DNA of 64,000 bases from CAYGTS01 sp964352905 (GTDB lineage Bacteria; Pseudomonadota; Gammaproteobacteria; JAHCLG01), in NCBI GenBank assembly GCA_964352905.1, contig CAYGTS010000001.1, forward strand, positions 1-64,000. Reading direction: 5' to 3'. The translations under genes and the position numbers were made by a program. The notes under the pieces are model-generated. The model ran no database searches. It was not told where the DNA came from and saw only the letters and a program-made list of their open reading frames with translations. Each line of letters opens with the position of its first letter. Position 1 is the first letter of the stretch. This document shows, piece after piece, positions 8,917 to 17,701 of this stretch.

Positions 8917-10125
8917 TTAGTATAAAAATCCAAATAAATATAATGGTATTTCTTGATTAAATCCCACTAGAATATCATCTTTTGCGACAATTCTCTTTTT
9001 AATGTTTTTTAATTGTTGGATAGTTTTATTTTTACCACCTATTTCAAAAGCAACATCATCAACACTAAAGTCACCTTTTTCATGTGAGAAAATCTGTAGT
9101 TTTGCCCCAATGACTGACTGTAAAAAGAATACCTCTCGCTGTGTACCCACGTTTAACTCTGTTGCAACAAATCTATTTGTTGCAGCAAGTAGCGTACTGT
9201 TATCAAGATATACTTTACTCGGTTTAGTTAGGATCTGATTACCTGTTGCTAGAGGATAAAGCTTTTTAACCAGGCCAGTTTTGCTCAGTATATCCAAATA
9301 ATGCTCAACTGTTTTATAATCAATATTAAGTTTACTCGCGATATTGTTAGGATTAACTTGCCCCGGTGGAATCGTTGCCAAAAAATTTATAATGCGATTA
9401 AAATACTTTAAGCTCGATGTCTTTAGTTGATAAAAATTTGCAATGTCTTCATAAATAGTTTTCTCAATTATATTAGCAATCGCTTCATATAATTCCTCCT
9501 TATCTTGTAAAATAAAAGGATAGTAACCAAAATTTTTATAATCATCAAAATGCTTTAACAACATTCTAGTGTTTGATAATTCAGCAGAGAAATTGACATG
9601 TTTATTGAGTAAATCGTTAAAATCAAGTTTGGGGAAAGTATTACCCGTTAACAAATTAAGATATTCACGAAATGATAAGCCAGGTAAATACATTAATTTT
9701 GCACGACGCGAAAGATCGTAGCTCCCAGGTGCCAAATCAATGCTAGAGCTTCCTGAAAAAACGACTTTTAGCTTTGGGTAAGAGTCATAAATGTTTTTTA
9801 ACTCTTGATTCCAGTTAGCATATTTATGAATTTCATCGATAAAAACATTTGTAATTCCTTTTTTTTGATAAAGCTCATCCACAAATTCTAAAATAGTGAC
9901 TTCATTAAAATAGGTATTATCCGCCGAAAAATAAAAAGTGTTATTTGCAGGATATAAGTTGTTTTTTATATATTGTAATAAAAGCGTTGTTTTACCAACG
10001 CCACGTGCCCCTATCAAGCCAGTTAATCGATTCTTTAGATTGAATTGATCGTACAAAAAACGCTTTGTTGTAATATCTAAATCTTGAATTAAACGATGGT
10101 AGGTCTGCCATAAAAACTCGTTCAT
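8917..10125 (-). CDS. AAA ATPase with DUF4143-type C-terminal domain
   Basis: The N-terminal ATPase module has Walker A GARGVGKT (39-46) and Walker B FIDEI (94-98) followed by H-K-Y, then a sensor-like SGSSSIDL. The C-terminal half contains a winged-helix-like segment (IASKLNIDYKTVEHYLDIL) and a nuclease-fold-like region, the layout of the widespread AAA_14/DUF4143 ATPases. Their biological role is unclear; they are often mobile or defence-associated. I choose ATG 10125 (402 aa) over a TTG 22 codons upstream because three palindromic boxes occupy the region between the two. It is flanked by a family-A repeat and by lpxL in divergent orientation. Confidence 0.85.
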   Translation of the reverse strand: MNEFLWQTYHRLIQDLDITTKRFLYDQFNLKNRLTGLIGARGVGKTTLLLQYIKNNLYPANNTFYFSADNTYFNEVTILEFVDELYQKKGITNVFIDEIHKYANWNQELKNIYDSYPKLKVVFSGSSSIDLAPGSYDLSRRAKLMYLPGLSFREYLNLLTGNTFPKLDFNDLLNKHVNFSAELSNTRMLLKHFDDYKNFGYYPFILQDKEELYEAIANIIEKTIYEDIANFYQLKTSSLKYFNRIINFLATIPPGQVNPNNIASKLNIDYKTVEHYLDILSKTGLVKKLYPLATGNQILTKPSKVYLDNSTLLAATNRFVATELNVGTQREVFFLQSVIGAKLQIFSHEKGDFSVDDVAFEIGGKNKTIQQLKNIKKRIVAKDDILVGFNQEIPLYLFGFLY

Positions 10126-10127
10126 TC

Positions 10128-10214
10128 TGGAGTACAATCCATATTTTCCGCCATAAAATTGGATTGTAATCCGTAAAAATACTAAATTCAATCAAATAGT
10201 TGGAATATAATCCA
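10128..10214. promoter_or_regulatory. Three palindromic boxes upstream of the AAA ATPase gene
   Basis: TGGAGTACAATCC (10127-10139), TTGGATTGTAATCC (10159-10172) and TTGGAATATAATCCAA (10200-10215) share the pattern GGAnTnnAATCC with complementary ends. They sit immediately before the ATG at 10125. Such a triplet suggests binding sites for a regulator, possibly the gene product itself. The regulator is unknown. Confidence 0.5.
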
Positions 10215-10234
10215 ATAATCGGCCTATATTACGC

Positions 10235-10270
10235 ACATTTCCGTTACGAAGATGGTCGTAACGGAATTGT
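10235..10270. promoter_or_regulatory. 15-bp inverted repeat between divergent AAA and lpxL genes
   Basis: TTCCGTTACGA and TCGTAACGGAA pair perfectly around a six-base loop, and ACA/TGT extend the arms to 15 with one mismatch. It lies between the AAA ATPase gene and the lpxL -10 box (TATAAT at 10310-10315). It could be an operator or an RNA hairpin. No T-run follows on either strand, so an intrinsic terminator is unlikely. Confidence 0.5.
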
Positions 10271-10360
10271 TCATAATAGAAGCTAGGTAGTAAAAACAAA
10301 AAAAAACGCTATAATCATCAATCTGATACGAAAAAACACTCACATAGGCAATAACAGATT

Positions 10361-11281
10361 ATGGCAACACGCACCTTAAAACACCCGCTTCATCCCAGTT
10401 ATTGGTTAGTTTATCTCGCTTTTGCTTGTGGTTGGTTAATCGCGCAGTTGCCTATTAAATCGCAATTACGCTTGGGAAGAATCATGGGGCGCATTGCCAT
10501 GCGTGTTGCGCCACGAACACGCAAGATTACCCTGGTTAATATTGAAAAATGCTTCCCTCATTTATCCGAGCAAGAGCGCAAAAAATTCTTAATCGCCAAT
10601 TTTGAATCAACGGGCATGGGCATTATGGAAACGATTATGAGTTGGTGGACACCGCTTAAGCGTTTTAAGAATCGTATGATCATTGAAAATCTACATTATT
10701 ACGATCAAGCGCAAGCCAATGGTCGTGGTGCGCTTTATATTACACCGCATTTTTCCTCATTAGAAATTTGTGGCAGAGTTTCTGCTGCAAGAGTCCCTTA
10801 TGCCGTATTGTATAATAAATTAAAATTTCCTCTGCTTGAAAAAATGAACAGAAAACATTTAGATCAAAATTTTGTAAGAGCTATTCCGCGTGAAAAAATT
10901 CGTGATATGATCCGCACCTTAAAAGAGAATACCGGTATTTTTTACACGCCGGATATTGATCCTGCACAACATGGTGGCGTATTCGCACCTTTTTTTGGTG
11001 TGAATGCGTATTCACTCACTGCAACAGCTAAACTGGCAGAAAAAACCGGTGCACCGGTGATCCCAATTTACTTTCGTCGTGTTAGTCAACATGGTTATTA
11101 TAAAATCACGATTTTACCCCCACTAGAAAATTTCCCCAGTGGTAATGATGTGGAAGATGCAAAACGTGTTAATCAAGTCATGCAAGATATTATTAGCCGT
11201 AACCCTGAACAATATTTTTGGCAATATAAGCGTTTTAAGTCTCGCCCAGAGGGTGAAGCAGATTTTTATGAGTTTGTATAA
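10361..11281 (+). CDS. lpxL: Lipid A biosynthesis lauroyl-type acyltransferase
   Basis: Transfers a secondary acyl chain from acyl-ACP to Kdo2-lipid IVA at the cytoplasmic face of the inner membrane, a late lipid A step. The 306-residue length equals that of E. coli LpxL. An N-terminal hydrophobic segment (YWLVYLAFACGWLIAQLP) anchors it. The catalytic HX4(D/E) motif is His130 to Glu135 in HFSSLE. Further family landmarks are NIEKCFPHL and GVFAPFFGVNAYS. LpxM or a related acyltransferase cannot be excluded, since acyl specificity is not readable here. A TATAAT at 10310-10315 gives a -10 box; the -35 is poor. glnE follows five bases after the stop. Confidence 0.9.
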   Translation: MATRTLKHPLHPSYWLVYLAFACGWLIAQLPIKSQLRLGRIMGRIAMRVAPRTRKITLVNIEKCFPHLSEQERKKFLIANFESTGMGIMETIMSWWTPLKRFKNRMIIENLHYYDQAQANGRGALYITPHFSSLEICGRVSAARVPYAVLYNKLKFPLLEKMNRKHLDQNFVRAIPREKIRDMIRTLKENTGIFYTPDIDPAQHGGVFAPFFGVNAYSLTATAKLAEKTGAPVIPIYFRRVSQHGYYKITILPPLENFPSGNDVEDAKRVNQVMQDIISRNPEQYFWQYKRFKSRPEGEADFYEFV

Positions 11282-11286
11282 ATGCT

Positions 11287-14136
11287 ATGGATTTAGATAC
11301 ATTAACAACGCCAAAAATATTACACGATAAAGCCGAACAACATTGGCAAAATTTTCTTAACCAAATTGATGTAAAGTTATCTGAAAAAAATCAGCAGCAA
11401 TTAAAAATACTCTTTGCTGTTTCTGATTATGTCGCTGATATCGCTAATAATCACCCTAACGATATTCTGGATCTTATTAAGAATAATACCCTGGAAAAAA
11501 ATTTCAGCCAACAGGACTATCATAAGCAGTTAACCTCTTTATTATCTTGCGTAACAGATGAAGCCACACTGGGCAGTATCATAAGAAATTTTCGCCGCCA
11601 ACAAATGTTGCGTATTATTTGGCGAGATATCTTACAACTGGCTGATCTAAAAACCACTGTTACAGAACTTTCTGATCTTGCAGACACGATCATCATGCAA
11701 GCTTATCAAAAAATGTATGGTTTCTTTTGCAAGCGTTATGGCACACCACTTGATAACCAAGGCGATGCGCAACACTTACTGATTATTGCAGTGGGTAAAC
11801 TAGGTGGGCATGAACTCAATCTATCTTCCGATGTTGATTTGATTTTTGCATTCCCCCAATTAGGGGAAATAAAAAACCTGAATAAAACCATAGCTATCGA
11901 TCAATTTTTTACCAAATTAGCGCGCAGCTTGATTAAATCACTTGAGGAAAAAACCATCGATGGTTTTGTTTATCGTGTCGATATGCGATTACGGCCTTAC
12001 GGTGATAGTGGTGGGCAATTAGTCTACAGCCTTAACGCCATGGAAAGTTATTATCAACAACAAGGCCGTGTTTGGGAGCGTTATGCTTTAATTAAAGCCA
12101 GAGTGATTAACCATCACGCAAAACACGCAGCTACTTTAGCGCAATTATTAAATCAATTTGTTTATCGTCGTTATGTAGATTTTAGTGTGATTGAAGCCTT
12201 GCGTGATTTGAAAACCCTAATAACACAAGAAGTAAAATTAAAACAATTACAACATGATATTAAACGCGGTGCGGGCGGCATTCGTGAAATAGAATTTGTT
12301 ATACAAGTTTTTCAATTAATGCGCGGTGGGCAAGATAAACACTTGCAACAAGTCTCACTATTAGTCGTGCTACCTTATTTAAGTACGGCTTTATATTTAA
12401 ATACGCAGGCTGTGGCAGAGCTGCAAGCAGCGTATACTTTTTTTAGGCATATTGAGCATCGTTTACAAGCCGTGAACGATCAACAAACGCATAGTTTGCC
12501 ACAAGATGAAATAGGAAAAGCACGCTTATATTTTGCTATGGGCTTTGCTGATTATGCCAGCTTTGAAAAACAATTACAGCAGCACATTAAAAATGTGCAA
12601 CAGCATTTTGATAACACCATCGCACCGCGAGAAGAAAATCTTGATGATACACATTTAACAATACTTAGCAGTATTTGGGCGTTACAAGTATCACCTGAGG
12701 TGGCACAAGCTTTTCTCGGCGAATTAGGTTTTCAAGATAGTGAAACCGTGTATCAATTACTCGAGAGCTTGCATCATAACCCACGCTTACGTCATTTAAG
12801 CGGCCAAGCTGCTGAACGTTTGCGCCTAATCATGCCACAACTTTTGTTAAAGCTTTCACAGCAAAATCAACCCGATTTAACCTTGCAGCGAATTTTACCC
12901 CTGCTCGAAACTATTTTGTTACGTAGCGCCTATCTTGCCTTGTTGGTAGAAAATCCGCATTGCTTGAATCACTTGGTAACACTTTCGGCTAAAAGTGCTT
13001 GGATTGCTGAGTTAATTGCTAAATATCCGATTGTCTTAGATGAGTTGCTTGATCCCCGGATTTTATTTTCACCAATTGATCAACAAGCTCTGCAAACCGA
13101 ATTGAATGATTTATTGAGGCGTCATCCTCACCAAGATATTGAATCTCAACTGAATTGTTTACGTGAATTTAAATATGCTAAATTTTTAAGAATCGCCAGC
13201 TGCCAAATTAGCCAAGCAATAACGGCAAAGCAAGCCAGTACACAGCTAAGCGAGTTAGCCGCTACCCTTCTGAATAAAGTGCTTGCTATTTGCTGGCATG
13301 AGTTGTTGCATAAATATGATCCGAATTATTTAGGCACCCTTGAGCCTGATATTGCTATCATTGCTTACGGCAAACTGGGTAGTTTTGAATTAAATTATAA
13401 TTCAGATTTAGATTTAGTTTTTATTTACGATCAAACTAATACTGTTAATCATAAATTACCTTCCTTTTCTCTATCTGCAACACAATTTTACACCAAGCTT
13501 GCGCAAAAAATGATCCGCTATCTTACCGCCAAAACCGTGGCTGGCATTTTATACGAAGTTGATATGCGTTTGCGGCCCTCAGGACAATCTGGATTATTAG
13601 TAGCAAGTCTCAGTGCATTTGCAGATTATCAGGTTAATCATGCCTGGACTTGGGAACATCAAGCCTTAACCCGCGCACGTGTAATCTACGCGCCTAACAG
13701 TTTAATTGAACAATTTGCGGCGGTTAAAGCAAGCGTGTTATGTAAAAAGCGTAATCTTAAACTATTACGAGAAGACGTTAACAATATGCGCGAACAAATG
13801 CGCAAACAATTAAATAGAAAAAGCCAGCGTGATTTAAAGCAAATGCCGGGTGGATTAATCGACATAGAATTTATTGTACAATATTTATTGTTAACACATA
13901 CCCATCAATACCCTGAACTCAATGCATCAACCGATAATTTAATCCTATTAACCGCTATGCAAAAATATGATTTGCTGACACTGGAACAGTATCAAGCACT
14001 TACGAGTGCTTATCATCGCTATCATGAAAAACTCCTTAAACTCGCTTTACAAAACCAGCAAGCGTTGATTAATGAAGATTTGTTTGAACGTGAGAGCGAA
14101 CAGGTCATTAAGGTTTGGGATGAGTTGTTTCAATGA
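11287..14136 (+). CDS. glnE: Bifunctional glutamine synthetase adenylyltransferase / adenylyl-removing enzyme
   Basis: Adds AMP to, and removes it from, a tyrosine of glutamine synthetase, tuning ammonium assimilation under PII control. The protein has 949 residues, the usual length. It contains two nucleotidyltransferase domains. The first has GKLGGHELNLSSDVDLIF and VDMRLRPYGDSGG; the second has GKLGSFELNYNSDLDLVF and VDMRLRPSGQSG. The aspartate pairs of both active sites (SSDVD and NSDLD) are intact, so both activities should be present. It starts five bases after lpxL and is presumably cotranscribed. The inverted-repeat element immediately downstream may end the transcript. Confidence 0.97.
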   Translation: MDLDTLTTPKILHDKAEQHWQNFLNQIDVKLSEKNQQQLKILFAVSDYVADIANNHPNDILDLIKNNTLEKNFSQQDYHKQLTSLLSCVTDEATLGSIIRNFRRQQMLRIIWRDILQLADLKTTVTELSDLADTIIMQAYQKMYGFFCKRYGTPLDNQGDAQHLLIIAVGKLGGHELNLSSDVDLIFAFPQLGEIKNLNKTIAIDQFFTKLARSLIKSLEEKTIDGFVYRVDMRLRPYGDSGGQLVYSLNAMESYYQQQGRVWERYALIKARVINHHAKHAATLAQLLNQFVYRRYVDFSVIEALRDLKTLITQEVKLKQLQHDIKRGAGGIREIEFVIQVFQLMRGGQDKHLQQVSLLVVLPYLSTALYLNTQAVAELQAAYTFFRHIEHRLQAVNDQQTHSLPQDEIGKARLYFAMGFADYASFEKQLQQHIKNVQQHFDNTIAPREENLDDTHLTILSSIWALQVSPEVAQAFLGELGFQDSETVYQLLESLHHNPRLRHLSGQAAERLRLIMPQLLLKLSQQNQPDLTLQRILPLLETILLRSAYLALLVENPHCLNHLVTLSAKSAWIAELIAKYPIVLDELLDPRILFSPIDQQALQTELNDLLRRHPHQDIESQLNCLREFKYAKFLRIASCQISQAITAKQASTQLSELAATLLNKVLAICWHELLHKYDPNYLGTLEPDIAIIAYGKLGSFELNYNSDLDLVFIYDQTNTVNHKLPSFSLSATQFYTKLAQKMIRYLTAKTVAGILYEVDMRLRPSGQSGLLVASLSAFADYQVNHAWTWEHQALTRARVIYAPNSLIEQFAAVKASVLCKKRNLKLLREDVNNMREQMRKQLNRKSQRDLKQMPGGLIDIEFIVQYLLLTHTHQYPELNASTDNLILLTAMQKYDLLTLEQYQALTSAYHRYHEKLLKLALQNQQALINEDLFERESEQVIKVWDELFQ

Positions 14137-14140
14137 AAAC

Positions 14141-14354
14141 TATACCCAAAGCGATTTTCTTTCTTCTTCCGTCATTGCGAGCGCGAAGCGCGTGGCAATC
14201 CAGGGAAAAAATCTTTGATCTAGCAAGCCTTGTAGAATTTTGCTAGTTTGAAGATCCTTTCCCTGTTGCCACACTTCGTTCGCAATGGCAGCTTAAATAT
14301 TCGCTCGCAATGACGGAAGAAGAAAGAGCCTACTTTCTAATCGCTTTGGGTATA
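14141..14354. mobile_element. 214-bp MITE-like element with 16-bp terminal inverted repeats
   Basis: TATACCCAAAGCGATT at 14141-14156 is repeated exactly as its reverse complement at 14339-14354. Inside, TCTTTCTTCTTCCGTCATTG and its complement extend the inverted arms, followed by CATTGCGAGCG-type repeat sequence and a second inner inverted pair around CAATCCAGGGAAA / TTTCCCTGTTGCCA. There is no coding frame of note. This is the structure of a non-autonomous miniature element or a composite REP; no transposase relative is visible in the window. Confidence 0.75.
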
Positions 14355-14424
14355 GATTATTCACTTGAAATTTCTCTCTGAAAAATGCACAATTTCGCTT
14401 CATACTTAATAGCGAATTGATACG

Positions 14425-16242
14425 ATGTGTGGCATTGTTGGGTTACTACAAACGACTTCCGATAGCACTTGCAATAGTGAAAAATTTATACAAACGACTT
14501 TAGTCAACCAACAACACCGTGGCCCTGATGCCACAATGCATGTCACTTTACCCTTGCAAACTGGCCAATTACAACTTGGTCATAATCGCTTATCCATTAT
14601 TGATTTGAGTCGCGAGGCTAATCAACCGCTACACGATGCAACCAAACAACATAGCTTAATTTTCAATGGCATGATTTATAATTATGTAGAGTTAAGGCAA
14701 AAACTAGAAAACTTAAATTTTGCTTTTCATACCGAATCTGACACGGAAGTGTTGTTGAATGCATTAATCGCATGGGGTGAGCAAGCGCTAAACGAATTAA
14801 ATGGCATGTTTGCTTTTGCATATTATAATGCTAACAGGCAAACACTGCTGTTAGCACGTGACAGATTTGGTGTTAAACCTTTATATTATTTTCATAACGC
14901 AAATTGCTTGGCTTTTGCGTCAACGTCTCAGCCATTAGCTGCTCAATTTCAACTACAACCTAATTTAGCGTATTTAGCTCAAGGTTTAAAATACAGCGTG
15001 TATGAAAGTAATACTGAAATGACAGCCTATGAGAAACTGTACTCACTAGCGCCTGGTCATCTGATGAAAGTAACCATTGAAAATCAAGCAGTAAAAATCA
15101 AAAAAGCGCAGTGGTACAATTTAGCGAATCAATTATCTGTCATCACGCATGATGATTATGAAGCAGAATTTTCTGAATTATTTCATTCCAGCATCAATCT
15201 GCGTTTACGCTCTGATGTGCCCTTAGCCGTTTCACTCAGCGGGGGTTTAGATTCATCCAGCATTATGCAATTAGCTGCTGAACAACAGCAAATCCTTGGC
15301 ATTAGTTTTGGCGATCCTCATGATGATTATTCTGAAGGCGCTATTATTCAGCGTGCTGCGCGCCATAGTCATTGGCAAGTACATTATCTTCAACCCACAG
15401 CACAACAGTTCCAAGATCAATTTTGGAAAACCTTGCAAATGCAAGATGCACCTTTCCCAAGCTTAAGTATTGTTGCTCAAAATTTTGTTTTTAAAGAGGC
15501 GCATTCACTTGGAATTAAGGTGATGCTAGGTGGCCAGGGTGGTGATGAATTATTGTTAGGCTACCGTAAATTTTTAATATTTTATTATCAACTATTACTT
15601 CAACAAAAAAACTATGCAACATTTCTAAAGAAACTACCGGATTTATTTTTAACTGCTTATTCTGAAATACCACGCACGTTTGAATTATGGCGTAACCGTC
15701 ATCGTTATCGCGCACAAGGGAAAACCCAAGATTTGCTGTTACCTGATATCACGCCGTTAACGTTAGGCCTTGCTAATAATGAAGATTTAGTATCGAGACA
15801 AATTCGTGATATTACGCAAATCAGCTTACCCACATTGTTACGCTATGAAGATCGTAATTCCATGGCGAGTAGCATTGAATCACGCCTACCTTTCTTAGAT
15901 TATCGACTGGTTGAATTTGCCATTAACTTACCAATATCTGCCAAAATACGGCGTGGTTATGGTAAGTGGATTTTGCGCCATATGATGAAAAATAAATTAC
16001 CACGTGAAATTTGCTTTGCTCGTAATAAACGCGGCTTTGATGTTCAACAATCTTACTGGCTTTCGAATGGTCTAGGGCAATCAATGCGTGAGCAGTTATT
16101 GCAAAAACAAAATAGTATAACCGAATTTATGCCAAAAAATAGTGATCTTAACTCGCGCTATAGCGATCAATCCCTAATTAATACGCAAGGACGATTAGCA
16201 GAAGCAATCACGTTATTATGGCTTAGCATGAGGATAAGTTAA
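14425..16242 (+). CDS. asnB: Asparagine synthase-like glutamine amidotransferase (copy 1)
   Basis: Starts MCGIVGLL, placing the catalytic Cys2 nucleophile of the N-terminal glutaminase domain at the processed terminus. The C-terminal synthase domain has the pyrophosphatase loop SLSGGLDSSS (about 270-280) and later ESRLPFLDYRLVEFA. Glutamine-derived ammonia is transferred to an ATP-activated carboxylate. In polysaccharide loci such paralogs amidate uronic acids to uronamides, as proposed for WbpS of Pseudomonas aeruginosa O6, rather than making asparagine. The glycosyltransferase start overlaps its stop by one base, which supports the sugar role. Two further copies occur at 25433..27268 and 38753..40600. 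Confidence 0.88.
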   Translation: MCGIVGLLQTTSDSTCNSEKFIQTTLVNQQHRGPDATMHVTLPLQTGQLQLGHNRLSIIDLSREANQPLHDATKQHSLIFNGMIYNYVELRQKLENLNFAFHTESDTEVLLNALIAWGEQALNELNGMFAFAYYNANRQTLLLARDRFGVKPLYYFHNANCLAFASTSQPLAAQFQLQPNLAYLAQGLKYSVYESNTEMTAYEKLYSLAPGHLMKVTIENQAVKIKKAQWYNLANQLSVITHDDYEAEFSELFHSSINLRLRSDVPLAVSLSGGLDSSSIMQLAAEQQQILGISFGDPHDDYSEGAIIQRAARHSHWQVHYLQPTAQQFQDQFWKTLQMQDAPFPSLSIVAQNFVFKEAHSLGIKVMLGGQGGDELLLGYRKFLIFYYQLLLQQKNYATFLKKLPDLFLTAYSEIPRTFELWRNRHRYRAQGKTQDLLLPDITPLTLGLANNEDLVSRQIRDITQISLPTLLRYEDRNSMASSIESRLPFLDYRLVEFAINLPISAKIRRGYGKWILRHMMKNKLPREICFARNKRGFDVQQSYWLSNGLGQSMREQLLQKQNSITEFMPKNSDLNSRYSDQSLINTQGRLAEAITLLWLSMRIS

Positions 16243-17462
16243 TGCGTATCTGGATCATTAACCACAACACCCCACATCCTGGTTTACCTGGGCCTACGCG
16301 TCATTTTAATTTGGCGCAAGCATTAATTAAAAAAGGGCATGACGTTACCATTATTGCCGCTAATTTTTCACATTTTAAACATCAATATTTTGTGGAAGAC
16401 CCTTATCAAGTAACAAAGCAAGTAATTGAAGATGTTCCATTTATTTGGTTGCCGGTAACAGCTTATCATAAGAATGGTGCCAAACGTTTACTCAGCATGC
16501 TCTCGTTTGCTAAACAAATCTGGTCAGCAAAAAATCTGCCAAAAAGTAAACCCGATGTTATTTTAGGATCATCCCCCAATTTATTTGCGGCTTTTTCTGC
16601 GCTCAAACTCGCTAATCGTTTAAAAGTTCCGTTTATTTTTGAAGTACGCGATCTCTGGCCAGAAACGTTAATTCAACTTGGGCGTATTAATTCATTTCAC
16701 CCGGTTATTCTGTTAATGAAAATGCTTGAAAAAAAGTTGTATCGCCAAGCAGATCAAATTATTAGCTTATTGCCTGGTGCTCCTGATTATATTGCAAATT
16801 ATTTACAGGGAGATAAAACCAAAATTCACTGGCTGCCAAACTTCATTGATCTAAATAAGTTGCCTAATCCAACTATAACTCATAACGAATATTTTACCAT
16901 CATGTATGCAGGCGCACATGGTCTTGCGAATGGTTTAAAAAACGTTTTAGATGCAGCACTGCTTTTACAACAGCAGGGACAACATAAAATTAAACTTGAA
17001 TTAATTGGTGATGGCCCTGATAAATTAAATTTAATTGAACAAGCAAAAAAGATGAACTTAAAAAATGTTCATTTCATTGACGCGCTACCTAAAAAGGATA
17101 TCTACAATAAATTAATTAACGTCGATGCGTTTTTATTTTATCTGCAAGATTCTGCCGTATTTAAATGGGGAATTAGTGCCAATAAGTTATTTGATTACCT
17201 TGGCATGGGTAAACCTATTATTGCCAGTCAACACTCACCCTATGATATTTTAGAATCTAACTCATGTGGTATTAGTGTAAAACCAAACCAACCACAACAA
17301 CTCGCAGATGCGATGATAAAACTTGCAAATACTTCTCAGCAAGAGTTAAAAAAAATGGGCGAAATTGCTCACACTGTTGCAAAACAAGATTATAGCTTAG
17401 AGAAGATTGCTGATTCGTTGGAAAGGATATTAAGCAATATGCTGAGTAATCGTTCACATTGA
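16242..17462 (+). CDS. Glycosyltransferase family 4 (WbuB/WcaI-like)
   Basis: A 406-residue GT-B retaining glycosyltransferase. The N-terminal domain starts MRIWIINHNTPHPGLPGPTR and contains the acceptor-side FEVRDLWPETLIQLG typical of WbuB-like enzymes. The C-terminal nucleotide-sugar domain has IMYAGAHGLANGLKNVL, LIGDGPDKL and the E-x7-E-like KLFDYLGMGKPIIAS. No membrane span is seen; it should act on a lipid-linked acceptor at the inner face of the membrane. Its ATG overlaps the asnB stop (TAATG), so the two are translationally coupled. Donor and acceptor sugars cannot be read from the sequence. Confidence 0.9.
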   Translation: MRIWIINHNTPHPGLPGPTRHFNLAQALIKKGHDVTIIAANFSHFKHQYFVEDPYQVTKQVIEDVPFIWLPVTAYHKNGAKRLLSMLSFAKQIWSAKNLPKSKPDVILGSSPNLFAAFSALKLANRLKVPFIFEVRDLWPETLIQLGRINSFHPVILLMKMLEKKLYRQADQIISLLPGAPDYIANYLQGDKTKIHWLPNFIDLNKLPNPTITHNEYFTIMYAGAHGLANGLKNVLDAALLLQQQGQHKIKLELIGDGPDKLNLIEQAKKMNLKNVHFIDALPKKDIYNKLINVDAFLFYLQDSAVFKWGISANKLFDYLGMGKPIIASQHSPYDILESNSCGISVKPNQPQQLADAMIKLANTSQQELKKMGEIAHTVAKQDYSLEKIADSLERILSNMLSNRSH

Positions 17463-17492
17463 AAAAGCTAAAACAATCCAGTAAAGTACAGC

Positions 17493-17658
17493 AATTCCCG
17501 CCGTGATGGTGAACCACCAAGAACGGCCAGATTTGAGCCAAGGTCGCGTTTAAAATGATAAAAAATAGCACAGTTTATACATAATAAATGAGCACATTTT
17601 TTCTCATTTTAAACGCGAGATTGGCCAAATATGGGCGTTGCCTGCTACAGCGGGAATT
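17493..17658. repeat. Imperfect 166-bp inverted repeat
   Basis: TCGCGTTTAAAATGA (17544-17558) is perfectly complementary to 17604-17618, and AATTCCCGC (17493-17501) to 17650-17658. The stretch between is also related (GGCCAGATTTGAGCCA against the complement of TTGGCCAAATATGGGC). It fills the intergenic space before the lhgO-like gene. It could fold into a long RNA hairpin ending the upstream transcript, or be a decayed miniature element. It does not match the other repeat families in this window. Confidence 0.7.
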
Positions 17659-17701
17659 ACTGAGTAAAGTAGCACCTTGATTTCCGACAGGTTTATATTA
17701 A

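Noticed and set aside
10126..10191. Longer AAA ATPase starting at TTG 10191
   Set aside because: The extra 22 codons run through palindromic boxes that look like control sites, and the family fold begins after the ATG at 10125.
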